Below the pieces are notes generated by a model that saw only the letters and a list, made by a program, of their open reading frames with translations, was not told where the DNA came from and did no database searches. This document shows positions 52,218 to 60,776 of a stretch of 64,000 nucleotides of DNA, piece by piece (within the stretch, counting starts at the first letter, position 1; every line of letters starts with the position of its first letter). The translations under genes and the position numbers were made by a program. The DNA is from Wohlfahrtiimonas larvae (lineage in GTDB: Bacteria; Pseudomonadota; Gammaproteobacteria; Cardiobacteriales; Wohlfahrtiimonadaceae), in NCBI RefSeq assembly GCF_039543665.1, contig NZ_BAABKE010000008.1:51350-115349 (forward strand), written 5' to 3'.

Positions 52218-52253
52218 GATAGATAAACATTCAAGGTTTTATGGAGGTAGTTA

Positions 52254-53675
52254 ATGAAAATTTCACGTAGAAACTTTCTATTAGGGCTTGGTGCAACAGG
52301 TGTTGTAGCTGGCGGTGCATCTGCTTTGGTGCCAATGATGCAAAGAGAGGGGACTTTAGTGAATGCTAAGTCGCGTGCATTACATGTCGAAGGGACAGAG
52401 GGTAAACTACCTAAAGAATCTGATGTTGTTATTATTGGTGCAGGTATTCAAGGCATTATGACAGCTATCAATTTGGCTGAAAGAGGTTTAAGCGTCACGA
52501 TGTGTGAAAAGGGCGAAGTTGCTGGCGAAATGTCTGGTCGAGCTTACAGCCAAATTATCAGCTATAAAACTTCCCCAGAAATTTTCCCATTGCATCACTA
52601 CGGCAAAAAAGTTTGGCGTGGTATGAATGAAAAAATTGGTATGGATACAAGTTACCGTACACATGGTCGTGTTGAGGCAATTCCTCATGAGCAAGAATTG
52701 GCAGTGGTTGAAGAGTGGATTAAATTAAACTCGGAAAATCCGGGTTTTGATACTCCATTGAAAACACGTATCATCAAAGGTGAAGAATTAGCAGCTCGTT
52801 TGCCGGGCGCACAATCTCAATGGACAATTGCAGGTTTTGAAGAAGATGCAGGTAGTGTTGATCCTGAAACTGGTGTATCTATGTTGGCGCGTTATGCAAT
52901 GCAAATTGGGGTAAAAATTTATACCCATTGTGCTGTTCGTGGTATTGAAACTGCAGCAGGTAAAATTTCAGATGTTGTGACAGAAAAAGGTTCAATTAAA
53001 ACATCTTCAGTGGTATTAGCCGGTGGTATCTGGACGCGTTTATTCATGGGCAATATGGGTGTTGATATTCCAACACTAAATATTTATTTGTCGCAGCAAC
53101 GCGTCACAGCAGTACCAGGTGCGCCAAAAGGTAACGTACATTTACCAAATGGTATTCATTTCCGTGAACAAGCTGATGGTACATATGCTGTAGCACCACG
53201 TATTTTCACAAGCTCAATTGTTAAAGATAGCTTTATCTTAGGCCCAGGTTTCTTGCATTTATTGGGTGGTGGTGAATTGCCATTAGAATTTAAAATGGGT
53301 CCAGATTTATGGAATTCATTTAAAACACCTACTTCATGGAAAAATGATGAGGTTACGCCATTTGAAGAATACCGTGTCGCTATGGCAACACCAAATAATG
53401 AACATTTAGATCGTGTATTCAATAAGATGAAAGCAGAGTTCCCTGTATTTAAAGATTCTAAAGTTGTAGAACGCTGGGGTGCTGCAATTAACTTAACATC
53501 AGATGAATTACCAATCATTTCTGAAGTTCCACAATATCCGGGTTTATTCATCAACACAGCAACTGGTTGGGGTATGACTGAAAGCCCAGCATCAGGCCAA
53601 ATTACAGCTGATTTAGTGATGGGTAAAACACCATTCATTGATGCAACACCATATAGCATGAAGCGTTTTAGTTAA
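52254..53675 (+). CDS. Tat-exported FAD-dependent oxidoreductase (DadA/DAO type)
   Basis: A 473-residue flavoprotein. A Tat signal (KISRRNFLLGLGATGVVAGG) is followed by the dinucleotide-binding motif DVVIIGAGIQGIMTAINLAE and the C-terminal TGWGMTESPASG that contacts FAD in D-amino-acid dehydrogenases and related amine oxidases. A folded, FAD-loaded enzyme would act in the periplasm, probably on an amino acid or amine and passing electrons to quinone. Most DadA proteins lack a Tat signal, which makes this one different. GGAGG precedes the ATG. The next genes form a methionine-type ABC uptake cluster, so a D-Met or sulfur amino acid substrate is possible but unproven. Confidence 0.8.
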   Translation: MKISRRNFLLGLGATGVVAGGASALVPMMQREGTLVNAKSRALHVEGTEGKLPKESDVVIIGAGIQGIMTAINLAERGLSVTMCEKGEVAGEMSGRAYSQIISYKTSPEIFPLHHYGKKVWRGMNEKIGMDTSYRTHGRVEAIPHEQELAVVEEWIKLNSENPGFDTPLKTRIIKGEELAARLPGAQSQWTIAGFEEDAGSVDPETGVSMLARYAMQIGVKIYTHCAVRGIETAAGKISDVVTEKGSIKTSSVVLAGGIWTRLFMGNMGVDIPTLNIYLSQQRVTAVPGAPKGNVHLPNGIHFREQADGTYAVAPRIFTSSIVKDSFILGPGFLHLLGGGELPLEFKMGPDLWNSFKTPTSWKNDEVTPFEEYRVAMATPNNEHLDRVFNKMKAEFPVFKDSKVVERWGAAINLTSDELPIISEVPQYPGLFINTATGWGMTESPASGQITADLVMGKTPFIDATPYSMKRFS

Positions 53676-53696
53676 TGGATAAATTATGATATTCGG

Positions 53697-53727
53697 AGCC
53701 CTGATTGTAAGATATCGGGGCTTTTTT
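53697..53727 (+). terminator. terminator after FAD oxidoreductase
   Basis: AGCCCTGAT/ATCGGGGCT (53697-53705, 53714-53722; one T-G pair), then a T-run. It separates this gene from the metNI unit. Confidence 0.85.
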
Positions 53728-53847
53728 ATGGCCTTAAATTATAATAACATTCTTATCATGTATGTTTTATATGTAAATAATGCTTGATTCTAAGATTTGT
53801 AAATGTTATAAATATTTGCATTCAATGGGATTTTATAGGGGCTTGCT

Positions 53848-53970
53848 ATGAAAAAGTTAATGTCTATGATGTGCTGCTGTGAAATGCGTGTTATTTTTAA
53901 CCCTTTTTTGAGTCAGAATTTATATTTACAACAGGCACATAATCATGATCGAGTTTCAAGATATTACTAA
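53848..53970 (+). CDS. Met/Cys-rich leader peptide overlapping metN
   Basis: A 40-residue ORF with AGGGG six bases before its ATG. The start MKKLMSMMCCCEMRVIF packs five Met and three consecutive Cys codons into 13 positions. It ends at 53970, inside metN, overlapping the metN start by 26 bases in another frame. The metN ribosome binding site is poor, so translation of the leader should govern metN. Codon content, position before a methionine-type transporter and overlap support sensing of charged Met and/or Cys tRNA. Cys-triplet uORFs are known in mycobacteria for cysteine attenuation; I know of none like this in gammaproteobacteria. A chance ORF is the alternative. Confidence 0.6.
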   Translation: MKKLMSMMCCCEMRVIFNPFLSQNLYLQQAHNHDRVSRYY

Positions 53971-54976
53971 AACATTTACAAAAAATCATCAAGAGGTCAT
54001 TGCGCTTCATCCTATTAATCTAACGATTAAGAAAGGTGATGTATTCGGAGTGATAGGATACAGTGGTGCTGGCAAAAGTACATTAATTCGTTTAGTGAAT
54101 GCATTAGAAAAACCAACCTCAGGAGAGGTTGTTATTAATGGACAGGTATTAAGTTCTTTAGATGCTAAAGCATTGCGCAATGTTAAAAAACGCATTGGTA
54201 TGATCTTTCAGCATTTTAATTTATTAGAAACCAAAACAGTTGCTGAAAATATTGCATTACCGCTTAAGCTTAACTCTAATTTATCTAAGCAAGAAATTGA
54301 TGCGCGCATTGATGAGTTATTAGCTTACGTAGAAATTCCAGATAAAAAACATGCTTATCCTCGTGAGTTATCGGGAGGGCAAAAACAGCGTGTGGGCATT
54401 GCTCGTGCTTTAGCTAATAATCCTGATATTTTATTGTGCGATGAAGCAACTTCTGCATTGGACCCACAAACCACACAATCTATTCTAAATTTATTACGTA
54501 AAATTAATAAAGAACAGGGCATCACTATTATGATGGTGACGCACCAAATGGAAGTAGTAGTTTCCATTTGTAATCGCATTGCAGTGATGGATAAAGGCAG
54601 AGTGGTAGAAACAGGCTCAACCAAAGATATTTTCCAAGATCCCAAAGAGCCTATGACTCGTAAATTCATTAATACATTGATCGAAGAAGAGATTCCAAGA
54701 AGTATTATTCGTAACATTGATGATGCGTTACCTAACCATATCTATCGTTTAGAATTTTTAGGAGATTCAGCTAAAACGCCTGTTGTTAATGAATTAATTT
54801 TAACAAAAATTGTTGTGGTCAATATTCTATTTTCCAATATGATCGAGATCGAAGGATCTGTGATTGGCAGTATGTTCGTGCAGTTAGTCGGATCTCAAGA
54901 ATCTATTATAGAAGCTGTCGGATTTTTGAGAGGCCATGGTGTGCGCGTTACATTGAATCAGTTGGATAAGGAGTAA
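53945..54976 (+). CDS. metN: methionine ABC transporter ATP-binding protein
   Basis: A 343-residue ATPase: Walker A GYSGAGKST (residue 37 on), signature LSGGQKQRVGIARAL, Walker B ILLCDEATSALD and switch His in VTHQ. After residue 250 comes the NIL (ACT-like) domain that binds methionine and gives trans-inhibition. It drives D/L-methionine (or related sulfur compound) uptake with MetI and MetQ. The start overlaps the Met/Cys leader ORF. metI follows after three bases. Confidence 0.93.
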   Translation: MIEFQDITKTFTKNHQEVIALHPINLTIKKGDVFGVIGYSGAGKSTLIRLVNALEKPTSGEVVINGQVLSSLDAKALRNVKKRIGMIFQHFNLLETKTVAENIALPLKLNSNLSKQEIDARIDELLAYVEIPDKKHAYPRELSGGQKQRVGIARALANNPDILLCDEATSALDPQTTQSILNLLRKINKEQGITIMMVTHQMEVVVSICNRIAVMDKGRVVETGSTKDIFQDPKEPMTRKFINTLIEEEIPRSIIRNIDDALPNHIYRLEFLGDSAKTPVVNELILTKIVVVNILFSNMIEIEGSVIGSMFVQLVGSQESIIEAVGFLRGHGVRVTLNQLDKE

Positions 54977-54979
54977 GCA

Positions 54980-55645
54980 ATGAAGAGTTTATTTGTCACA
55001 CAAGTTGGTTTGGATGGTTTTTTACTAGCTGGTAAACAAACTTTGATCATGGTTTCCGTTTCCTTGGTAATTGGTGTAATTTTGGGTGGTATTATCGGGA
55101 TTACATTAGTATTAACGCGCCCTGGTGGGATTAGACCTAATCATACAATTTATGCGATTTTAAACCCAATCGTGAATGTGATTCGTTCATTGCCTTTTAT
55201 TATATTATTGGTGGCGATCATTCCATTAACACGTTTGATCATTGGTAGCTCGATTGGTACAGCAGCAGCGATTATTCCTTTAACCATTTATATTTCTCCA
55301 TTCATTGGACGATTGGTGGAAACATCTCTGCTAGAAGTGGATCATGGGATTATTGAAGCTGCAAACTCAATCGGCGCATCGACTTTTGAAACAGTTTGGT
55401 ATTTCCTGTTACCAGAAGCTAAATCATCTCTCATTTTGAACTTTACAACAGCCACTATTGGCTTGATTGGTGCAACAGCAATGGCTGGTGCAATTGGTGC
55501 GGGCGGTATTGGTGATCTTGCCATTAACTATGGTTATAACCGTTACGATAATGCAGTGCTATTTTACTGTGTTGTGATTCTAGTGATCGTCGTTCAAGCA
55601 GTACAAATGCTTGGAAATTATCTCGCTAAACGTGTACGTTCATAA
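54980..55645 (+). CDS. metI: methionine ABC transporter permease
   Basis: A 221-residue permease with five helices. The ATPase-coupling EAA loop reads EAANSIGASTFETVWYFLLP, and the first part contains the binding-protein-dependent transport fold SLVIGVILGGIIGI. AAGGAG overlaps the end of metN. Its length matches E. coli MetI (217). A stable hairpin lies 23 bases after its stop. Confidence 0.93.
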   Translation: MKSLFVTQVGLDGFLLAGKQTLIMVSVSLVIGVILGGIIGITLVLTRPGGIRPNHTIYAILNPIVNVIRSLPFIILLVAIIPLTRLIIGSSIGTAAAIIPLTIYISPFIGRLVETSLLEVDHGIIEAANSIGASTFETVWYFLLPEAKSSLILNFTTATIGLIGATAMAGAIGAGGIGDLAINYGYNRYDNAVLFYCVVILVIVVQAVQMLGNYLAKRVRS

Positions 55646-55668
55646 TTACAAATCATTATCTTGATTAA

Positions 55669-55690
55669 CATCGCTCCATCAGGAGCGATG
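55669..55690 (+). promoter_or_regulatory. stable hairpin between metI and flavoprotein gene
   Basis: CATCGCTCC/GGAGCGATG is a perfect nine-base stem with an ATCA loop. There is no U-run, so partial attenuation or mRNA processing within the operon is more likely than termination. Confidence 0.6.
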
Positions 55691-55720
55691 AGTAAAATTA
55701 TTATATTTTAGGAGTATCTT

Positions 55721-56875
55721 ATGTCTTTATTTGCCTATGAAAATATGGCAGATCGTCTCTCTTTGACTCGAAAAACTGCTTTACCATTTCGAGAACGTGC
55801 ATCCGAGCATGATCAAGAGAATACGTTTCCATTCCAAAACATTGCTGATTTAAAGGCAATTAATTATCCTGCTTTAACATTGGGTAAAGAATTTGGTGGA
55901 TTGGGTGCATCACTAGAAGAGATGCTCAGACATCAACAAATCATTGCAGAAATGGACGGCTCAACAGCCTTAGCGATTGGTTGGCATGTGGGCATTACGA
56001 TGCATCTTAGTGAACAGCAAGAATGGGAAGCATCTGTATTTAAACATTTTGCGGAAGATATTCTAGCAACAGGTGCATTAATTAATAATGCCGCTTCAGA
56101 AGCAGCAACAGGCAGCCCAACACGCGGTGGTTTACCAGAAACAACAGCACAGCAAAATGATAAAGGTTGGAAAATTTCAGGTCGTAAGATTTTTACAACG
56201 TTATCACCTGTTTTAGACTATTTCGTGGTATCTGCAAGAATCAATGATAGTGATGAGGTTGGACAGTTTTTAGTCCATAAAAGCCGTGAAGGTCTATCTA
56301 TTGATGAAACTTGGGATTCTGTGGCAATGCGTGCAACAGGTAGTCATGATTTAGTATTAGATCAAGTGCAGTTAGATTCTGAGGATTTATTAACTAAAAT
56401 CACACCAGGGAAAAAGCCACCACAAGGTTGGTTGTTACATATTCCGGCAGTTTACCAAGGCATTGCAACAGCCGCATTTGATTATGCATTAAACTTTGCC
56501 AATACTTATGCACCGAATAGCTTAGCATCAGGTACAATCGCACAGTTTCCAACAGTTCAGCAAAAATTGGGCGAAATGAAGTTAAAGCTCATTCAAAATG
56601 ATTATTTACTGTATGGCGTTGCACGTGATTGGGATAAAGCTGATTGTGAAGAGCGTTTCGCACTTGCTGATGCATTGTCGACAACTAAAGTTGCAGTTGT
56701 AAATAATGCGTTGGATATCGTAGATTTAGCCATGCGTTTAGTGGGCGCAAAATCCTTATCTGCCAATAATCCATTACAGCGTTACTATAGGGATGTGCGC
56801 GCAGGATTACACAATCCACCAATGGAAGATATGGTGCTTGTCAACTTGGCAAAATCAGCGCTGAACAAGCTCTAA
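55721..56875 (+). CDS. acyl-CoA dehydrogenase-like flavoprotein (SfnB/DszC-type)
   Basis: A 384-residue member of the acyl-CoA dehydrogenase superfamily (N-terminal helices, middle beta domain with NNAASEAATGSPTRGG and a C-terminal helical bundle). Its position between metNI and metQ genes fits the sulfur-scavenging subgroup (SfnB, DszC and relatives), which use reduced flavin to attack organosulfur compounds, rather than fatty-acid oxidation. The usual catalytic Glu of acyl-CoA dehydrogenases is not evident. AGGAG lies seven bases before the ATG. Substrate and reaction are inferred from context only. Confidence 0.7.
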   Translation: MSLFAYENMADRLSLTRKTALPFRERASEHDQENTFPFQNIADLKAINYPALTLGKEFGGLGASLEEMLRHQQIIAEMDGSTALAIGWHVGITMHLSEQQEWEASVFKHFAEDILATGALINNAASEAATGSPTRGGLPETTAQQNDKGWKISGRKIFTTLSPVLDYFVVSARINDSDEVGQFLVHKSREGLSIDETWDSVAMRATGSHDLVLDQVQLDSEDLLTKITPGKKPPQGWLLHIPAVYQGIATAAFDYALNFANTYAPNSLASGTIAQFPTVQQKLGEMKLKLIQNDYLLYGVARDWDKADCEERFALADALSTTKVAVVNNALDIVDLAMRLVGAKSLSANNPLQRYYRDVRAGLHNPPMEDMVLVNLAKSALNKL

Positions 56876-56905
56876 AGTACTCACAATTAATGTTTATAAA
56901 TAATC

Positions 56906-56927
56906 GCATTGATGCTGCAATCAATGC
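56906..56927 (+). promoter_or_regulatory. inverted repeat before first metQ-like gene
   Basis: GCATTGAT/ATCAATGC is a perfect eight-base inverted repeat with a six-base loop in the 93-base gap. It may be an operator or a weak transcription attenuator. Confidence 0.4.
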
Positions 56928-56968
56928 AACGGGATTTTGTACCTTCAATAAAGTGAAAAGGAATAAAA

Positions 56969-57802
56969 ATGTTTAAAAAAATAGCAATTGTGTTGGGCAT
57001 CGCTTTGGCTGTTTCAGCTTGCGGTAATGGTGATAAAGCCGAGCAAGCTTCAAATGAATCACCAAAAAAGCAGAAGATTGTGATTGGTTTTGGTGTCGGC
57101 ACTTATATCACGCAGTTTGATAAAGGTGTTCGTCCATATTTGGAGCAAAAGGGCTATGAAGTGGAAACAAAAACGTTCTCCCACAATAAGCTCATTCCAC
57201 AAGCATTAAAGGAAGGTGAAGTGGATGCTTCTGTGCATATCAGCACTGCAAATATGGGTGAAATGAATCGTCGTTTACAAGCTGATATGATTGTATGGGC
57301 AGATACGCCAAGTGCACCACAATCTTTGCGTTCAACAAAACATACATCATTGGATGTGATGAAAGATGGCATGACAATTGGCGTGCCTAATGATCCCATT
57401 AACTTAGAACGCGCTGTACGAATTTTGGAAGATTTGGATTGGGTGCATGTTGATCCTAATGTGGAAACGATTGTATTTAGTACAAATGCAGTTACACCCA
57501 ATAAATTTAAAGTAGATTTAAAGCCAATGGATGCAGCGCAATTACCGCGTGCGATGGATGATCTTGATTTTGCAGTGATCAATGGCAACTTTATTGCCAG
57601 TAAAGGTGAAAGAATTAGCGATGGTTTAGCCATTGAAAAATCTCCACCTGAGCATTTAGTGAAAGTTGCGATTCTTGAGAAAAATAAAGATCAACAGTGG
57701 GCGATTGATCTGAAAGCCGCTTATGAATCCAAAGAGTTTGAAACATACATTAAGAATGAGCGATTGTTTGATGGATTTATTTATCCATCTCATTGGGAAT
57801 AA
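56969..57802 (+). CDS. MetQ/NlpA-family substrate-binding lipoprotein 1
   Basis: A 277-residue lipoprotein: signal peptide, lipobox VSACGN (Cys at residue 16), a short linker and the NlpA/MetQ binding fold starting KKQKIVIGFGVGTYITQF. Motifs shared with its two neighbours are the blocks APQSLRSTKH, DGMTIGVPNDPIN and EFETYIKNE. It would deliver ligand to MetNI. AAAAGGA precedes the ATG. It is the first of three tandem paralogues, which differ enough to suggest different ligands. Confidence 0.88.
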   Translation: MFKKIAIVLGIALAVSACGNGDKAEQASNESPKKQKIVIGFGVGTYITQFDKGVRPYLEQKGYEVETKTFSHNKLIPQALKEGEVDASVHISTANMGEMNRRLQADMIVWADTPSAPQSLRSTKHTSLDVMKDGMTIGVPNDPINLERAVRILEDLDWVHVDPNVETIVFSTNAVTPNKFKVDLKPMDAAQLPRAMDDLDFAVINGNFIASKGERISDGLAIEKSPPEHLVKVAILEKNKDQQWAIDLKAAYESKEFETYIKNERLFDGFIYPSHWE

Positions 57803-57812
57803 TGAAAGAGAT

Positions 57813-58676
57813 ATGATGATGAAAAAAATGATGAATTTAAAATATTTTAAACTTGCGATGGCTTTAGGTTTAACGCTGTTGGTATCAGCATGTGGCAATG
57901 ATGAGTCTAAAGTAAATGTTGAAAATAAAACTGCTGAGAAAAAGACAATTGTTGTGGCATTTGGCCCATCTTCTTATGGTACGCAATTCACAACAGCTAT
58001 TCAGCCTATTTTAGAAGCGCAAGGTTATAAAGTTATCCCTAAAGTTTTTTCCCAAAATGCACAGATCAATCGCAGTATGAAAGATGGCGAGATTGATGCA
58101 TCAATCTTCCAAAGCGTTGCGTACATGGAAGATATTAATCGATTGCTCGGCATGGATATGGTAAAACTTGCTGATACAGCAAGTGCACCTCAATCATTGC
58201 GTTCCTCGCGTCATCAGAGTTTGGATGCGATCAAAGATGGCATGACAATCACTGTACCAAATGATCCTGTGAATGCAGAGCGTGCTGCAAGAATTTTAGA
58301 AGATTTAGGTTGGATTAAGATTAAGGAAGGCATTGATCCTATTAAATTCAGCGTGAATGATATTGAAAAAGGTCAATATGATTTAGTCGTTAAAGAGGTT
58401 GATCCAGCACAAGCATTGCGTTCAATTGATGATGTAGATTTTGCTGTCATTAATGGTAATTATATCGCTAATATGGGATTGAAAATTATAGATTCGTTGA
58501 TCGTGGAAGATACACCAGCAGAACATGTTGTGATGGTTTCCATTTTAGGTAAAGATCAAGATCAACAGTGGGCGAAAGATTTGAAAAAAGCCTATGAATC
58601 AAAAGAATTTGAAAATTACATCAAAAATGAGCCATTATATGACGGTTTTATTTTTCCAAAACATTGGGATAATTAG
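57813..58676 (+). CDS. MetQ/NlpA-family substrate-binding lipoprotein 2
   Basis: A 287-residue paralogue of the preceding protein with lipobox VSACGN and mature start KTIVVAFGPSSYGTQF. Shared blocks: APQSLRSSRHQSLD, DGMTITVPNDPVN and EFENYIKNEPLYDGFIFP. I place the start in the ATG triplet at 57813-57821; any of the three would keep the signal peptide. The frame is open further upstream, into the end of paralogue 1, but that part is not used. It lies ten bases after paralogue 1. Confidence 0.88.
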   Translation: MMMKKMMNLKYFKLAMALGLTLLVSACGNDESKVNVENKTAEKKTIVVAFGPSSYGTQFTTAIQPILEAQGYKVIPKVFSQNAQINRSMKDGEIDASIFQSVAYMEDINRLLGMDMVKLADTASAPQSLRSSRHQSLDAIKDGMTITVPNDPVNAERAARILEDLGWIKIKEGIDPIKFSVNDIEKGQYDLVVKEVDPAQALRSIDDVDFAVINGNYIANMGLKIIDSLIVEDTPAEHVVMVSILGKDQDQQWAKDLKKAYESKEFENYIKNEPLYDGFIFPKHWDN

Positions 58677-58697
58677 TCAATTATAAAAGAGGCAATC

Positions 58698-59555
58698 ATG
58701 AAGTTGAATGGTTTAAAAGTAACGGTGATGCTATGCGTATCATTAATTGTGTCAGCATGTGGTAATCAAGAAGAGGTTGTAAAAACTTCTGAGCCAATTT
58801 CGCAAGTAGAAATTAAAGTGGGCTTTGGTCCTTCTAATTATGCAGATCAATTCAAAGAAGCCATTCAACCAATTTTAGAGAGAAAAGGTTATAAGGTAAC
58901 ACCGATCGTTTTCTCTCAAAATCCTATGATTACAAGTAGTATGCGTGATAATGAAATTGATGCATCCATTTCACAAAGTTATGCATTTATGTTGGATCTT
59001 AATCGTTTATTGAATATGGATATGATGAGTATTGGTCATACAGCAACAGCACCTCAATCACTGCGTTCAACTAAGCATCAATCATTGGATGAAGTGGAAG
59101 ATGGTATGTTGATTTCTCTATCGAGTGATTCCATCAACATGGAGCGTGGTGCTAGAATTTTGGAAAGTTTAGGATGGGTTAAGATTAATGACAATGCAAA
59201 ACCAGCAACATTCAGTTTAAAAGATATTGAAAAAGGTCAATATGACTTGAGATTTATTGAAGTTGATCCCGCACAATCTATGCGTTCAATGGATGATGTG
59301 GATTTTGCTGTTGTGAATGGTAATTATGTTGTTAATATGGGGCAAAAAATTACAGATGGTTTATATGTAGAAAAAACGCCTGATGAACATCGTGTCATTG
59401 TGACCATTCAATCAAAAGATAAAGATCAACAGTGGGCAAAAGATTTAGCAGCGGCTTACGCATCAGATGAATTTAGAGATTATATTTTATCAAAATCGAT
59501 GTATGAAGGATTTATCATGCCCAAAGAATGGAATCCTGTTTCTAAAACGAAATAA
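58698..59555 (+). CDS. MetQ/NlpA-family substrate-binding lipoprotein 3
   Basis: A 285-residue third paralogue: lipobox VSACGN, then VEIKVGFGPSNYADQF. It resembles paralogue 2 more than paralogue 1 (both have DIEKGQYDL and FAVxNGNY). In the segment where the other two have TVPNDPVN-type sequence it reads LSSDSINMERG, a change near the ligand pocket region. GAGGC is seven bases before the ATG. It ends the cluster; 44 bases later lies a solo IS end. Confidence 0.87.
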   Translation: MKLNGLKVTVMLCVSLIVSACGNQEEVVKTSEPISQVEIKVGFGPSNYADQFKEAIQPILERKGYKVTPIVFSQNPMITSSMRDNEIDASISQSYAFMLDLNRLLNMDMMSIGHTATAPQSLRSTKHQSLDEVEDGMLISLSSDSINMERGARILESLGWVKINDNAKPATFSLKDIEKGQYDLRFIEVDPAQSMRSMDDVDFAVVNGNYVVNMGQKITDGLYVEKTPDEHRVIVTIQSKDKDQQWAKDLAAAYASDEFRDYILSKSMYEGFIMPKEWNPVSKTK

Positions 59556-59599
59556 AGTCCTTACTAAGCGGAATAAATATCATTTTAAAACCTCGCAAA

Positions 59600-59630
59600 T
59601 GAACTGCACCCCAAAAGTTGGACACAACTT
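59600..59630 (+). repeat. solo IS end (31 bp)
   Basis: These 31 bases, starting TGAACTGCACCCC, are identical to the end of the IS element at 63606-63636 in inverted orientation. No transposase follows. It is a remnant of a former copy or a one-ended event. Confidence 0.9.
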
Positions 59631-59638
59631 CAGGTTTC

Positions 59639-59665
59639 AGAATTCTCGCCTACGACGAGAATTCT
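59639..59665. repeat. hairpin AGAATTCTCG/CGAGAATTCT
   Basis: A perfect ten-base stem with a CCTACGA loop, directly after the solo IS end. Its CTCGCCTACG core resembles the hairpin at 3515. It may end the metNIQ transcript, though only TTATTGG follows. Confidence 0.6.
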
Positions 59666-59749
59666 TATTGGTAAATATTTAACGATTCGTGAAAGGCGCT
59701 GAGTATAGTAGGATAGTATCATTGATTTTAATAATGATAGGAAATATCC

Positions 59750-60556
59750 ATGAGCATAAAATTAATCGCAATTGATTTAGATGGTACTTTGTTGAATGAG
59801 CAACATATTGTTAGTGATCGTGTAAAACAAAGTATCCAATATGCTCAAGATAAAGGTGTTCAAGTTGTCCTTGCAAGTGGTCGACCATATTCGGGTATGG
59901 CGCCAATTTTGCATGATTTAGGTATTTATAATGATAAAAACTATGTGATCACCAATAATGGTGCAATGATTCGTGATATCACAACGGGTGAGATTGTTTA
60001 TGATAATGTACTCAGTTATGAAGATTATCTTAAAATTGAAGCATTATCTCGTGAATTAAATGTGTTCATGCATGTGGCAAGTGATCAATGTATTTATACA
60101 GCAAACAGAGAGATTGGCCGTTATACAGCTTATGAAGCCTATTTATCAAATATTCCTCTGTTTTATAAACCACTAGAAGAGATGAATGAAGAAATTTATT
60201 ATAGTAAATGTATGCTGTCAGATGAGCCCGAATTATTGGCCTCAATAGAAAAAAAGATACCTGCAAAATTTTATGAAGATTATGAGGTTTTTAAAAGCGC
60301 ATCATTTTATTTAGAATTTTTACGTAAAAATTCCACAAAAGGTTATGCATTGCAAAAGATTGCGACAGAACTAAATTTAAAATCTTCTGAAATGATGTGT
60401 ATGGGCGATCATGAGAATGATTTCTCAATGTTTAAAGTGGCTGATACTAAGATTGCTATGGGCAATGGCATTGATTTATTGAAAGAACATGCAACATTCA
60501 TTACCGAAACCAATCAGAAAGATGGTGTTGCGATCGCAATTGAAAAATATATTTAA
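59750..60556 (+). CDS. Cof-type HAD-IIB phosphatase (YidA-like)
   Basis: A 268-residue haloacid dehalogenase-superfamily phosphatase. Motif I is IDLDGTLL (nucleophile Asp), motif II VVLASGRP, and motifs III/IV KGYALQKIA and MGDHENDFSMF. The Cof cap domain lies at about 85-190. Relatives hydrolyse sugar phosphates or flavin/PLP precursors with low specificity. It is a single gene lying inside the 4-kb interval bracketed by two identical IS ends. Confidence 0.9.
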   Translation: MSIKLIAIDLDGTLLNEQHIVSDRVKQSIQYAQDKGVQVVLASGRPYSGMAPILHDLGIYNDKNYVITNNGAMIRDITTGEIVYDNVLSYEDYLKIEALSRELNVFMHVASDQCIYTANREIGRYTAYEAYLSNIPLFYKPLEEMNEEIYYSKCMLSDEPELLASIEKKIPAKFYEDYEVFKSASFYLEFLRKNSTKGYALQKIATELNLKSSEMMCMGDHENDFSMFKVADTKIAMGNGIDLLKEHATFITETNQKDGVAIAIEKYI

Positions 60557-60776
60557 ATCTTAAATTTTAATCAGGGAATTTTAGTTATCTTATTGTTGTG
60601 TAATATCTATACAATGAGTTCTAGTTATAGAATAATTTATTTAACTAATTGAATTATATAAAAATAATTCATTAATTTAAATTTCTTTTGGGAGTGATAT
60701 GAATTTTTAGGTTTGACGTTGATGATAAAAGGAATATATTGATTCTGCATTTTGTTATTAACCGGAGGAAATTAAG

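Noticed and set aside
53156..53659. 167-codon minus-strand frame in the FAD oxidoreductase gene
   Set aside because: Antisense to the conserved FAD-binding C-terminus, with no ribosome binding site and no family resemblance.
59570..59599. Extension of the IS similarity beyond the 31-base solo end
   Set aside because: AACCTCGCAAA and AACCCTTGTAAAA before the two ends look alike, but the match is short and gapped and probably chance.
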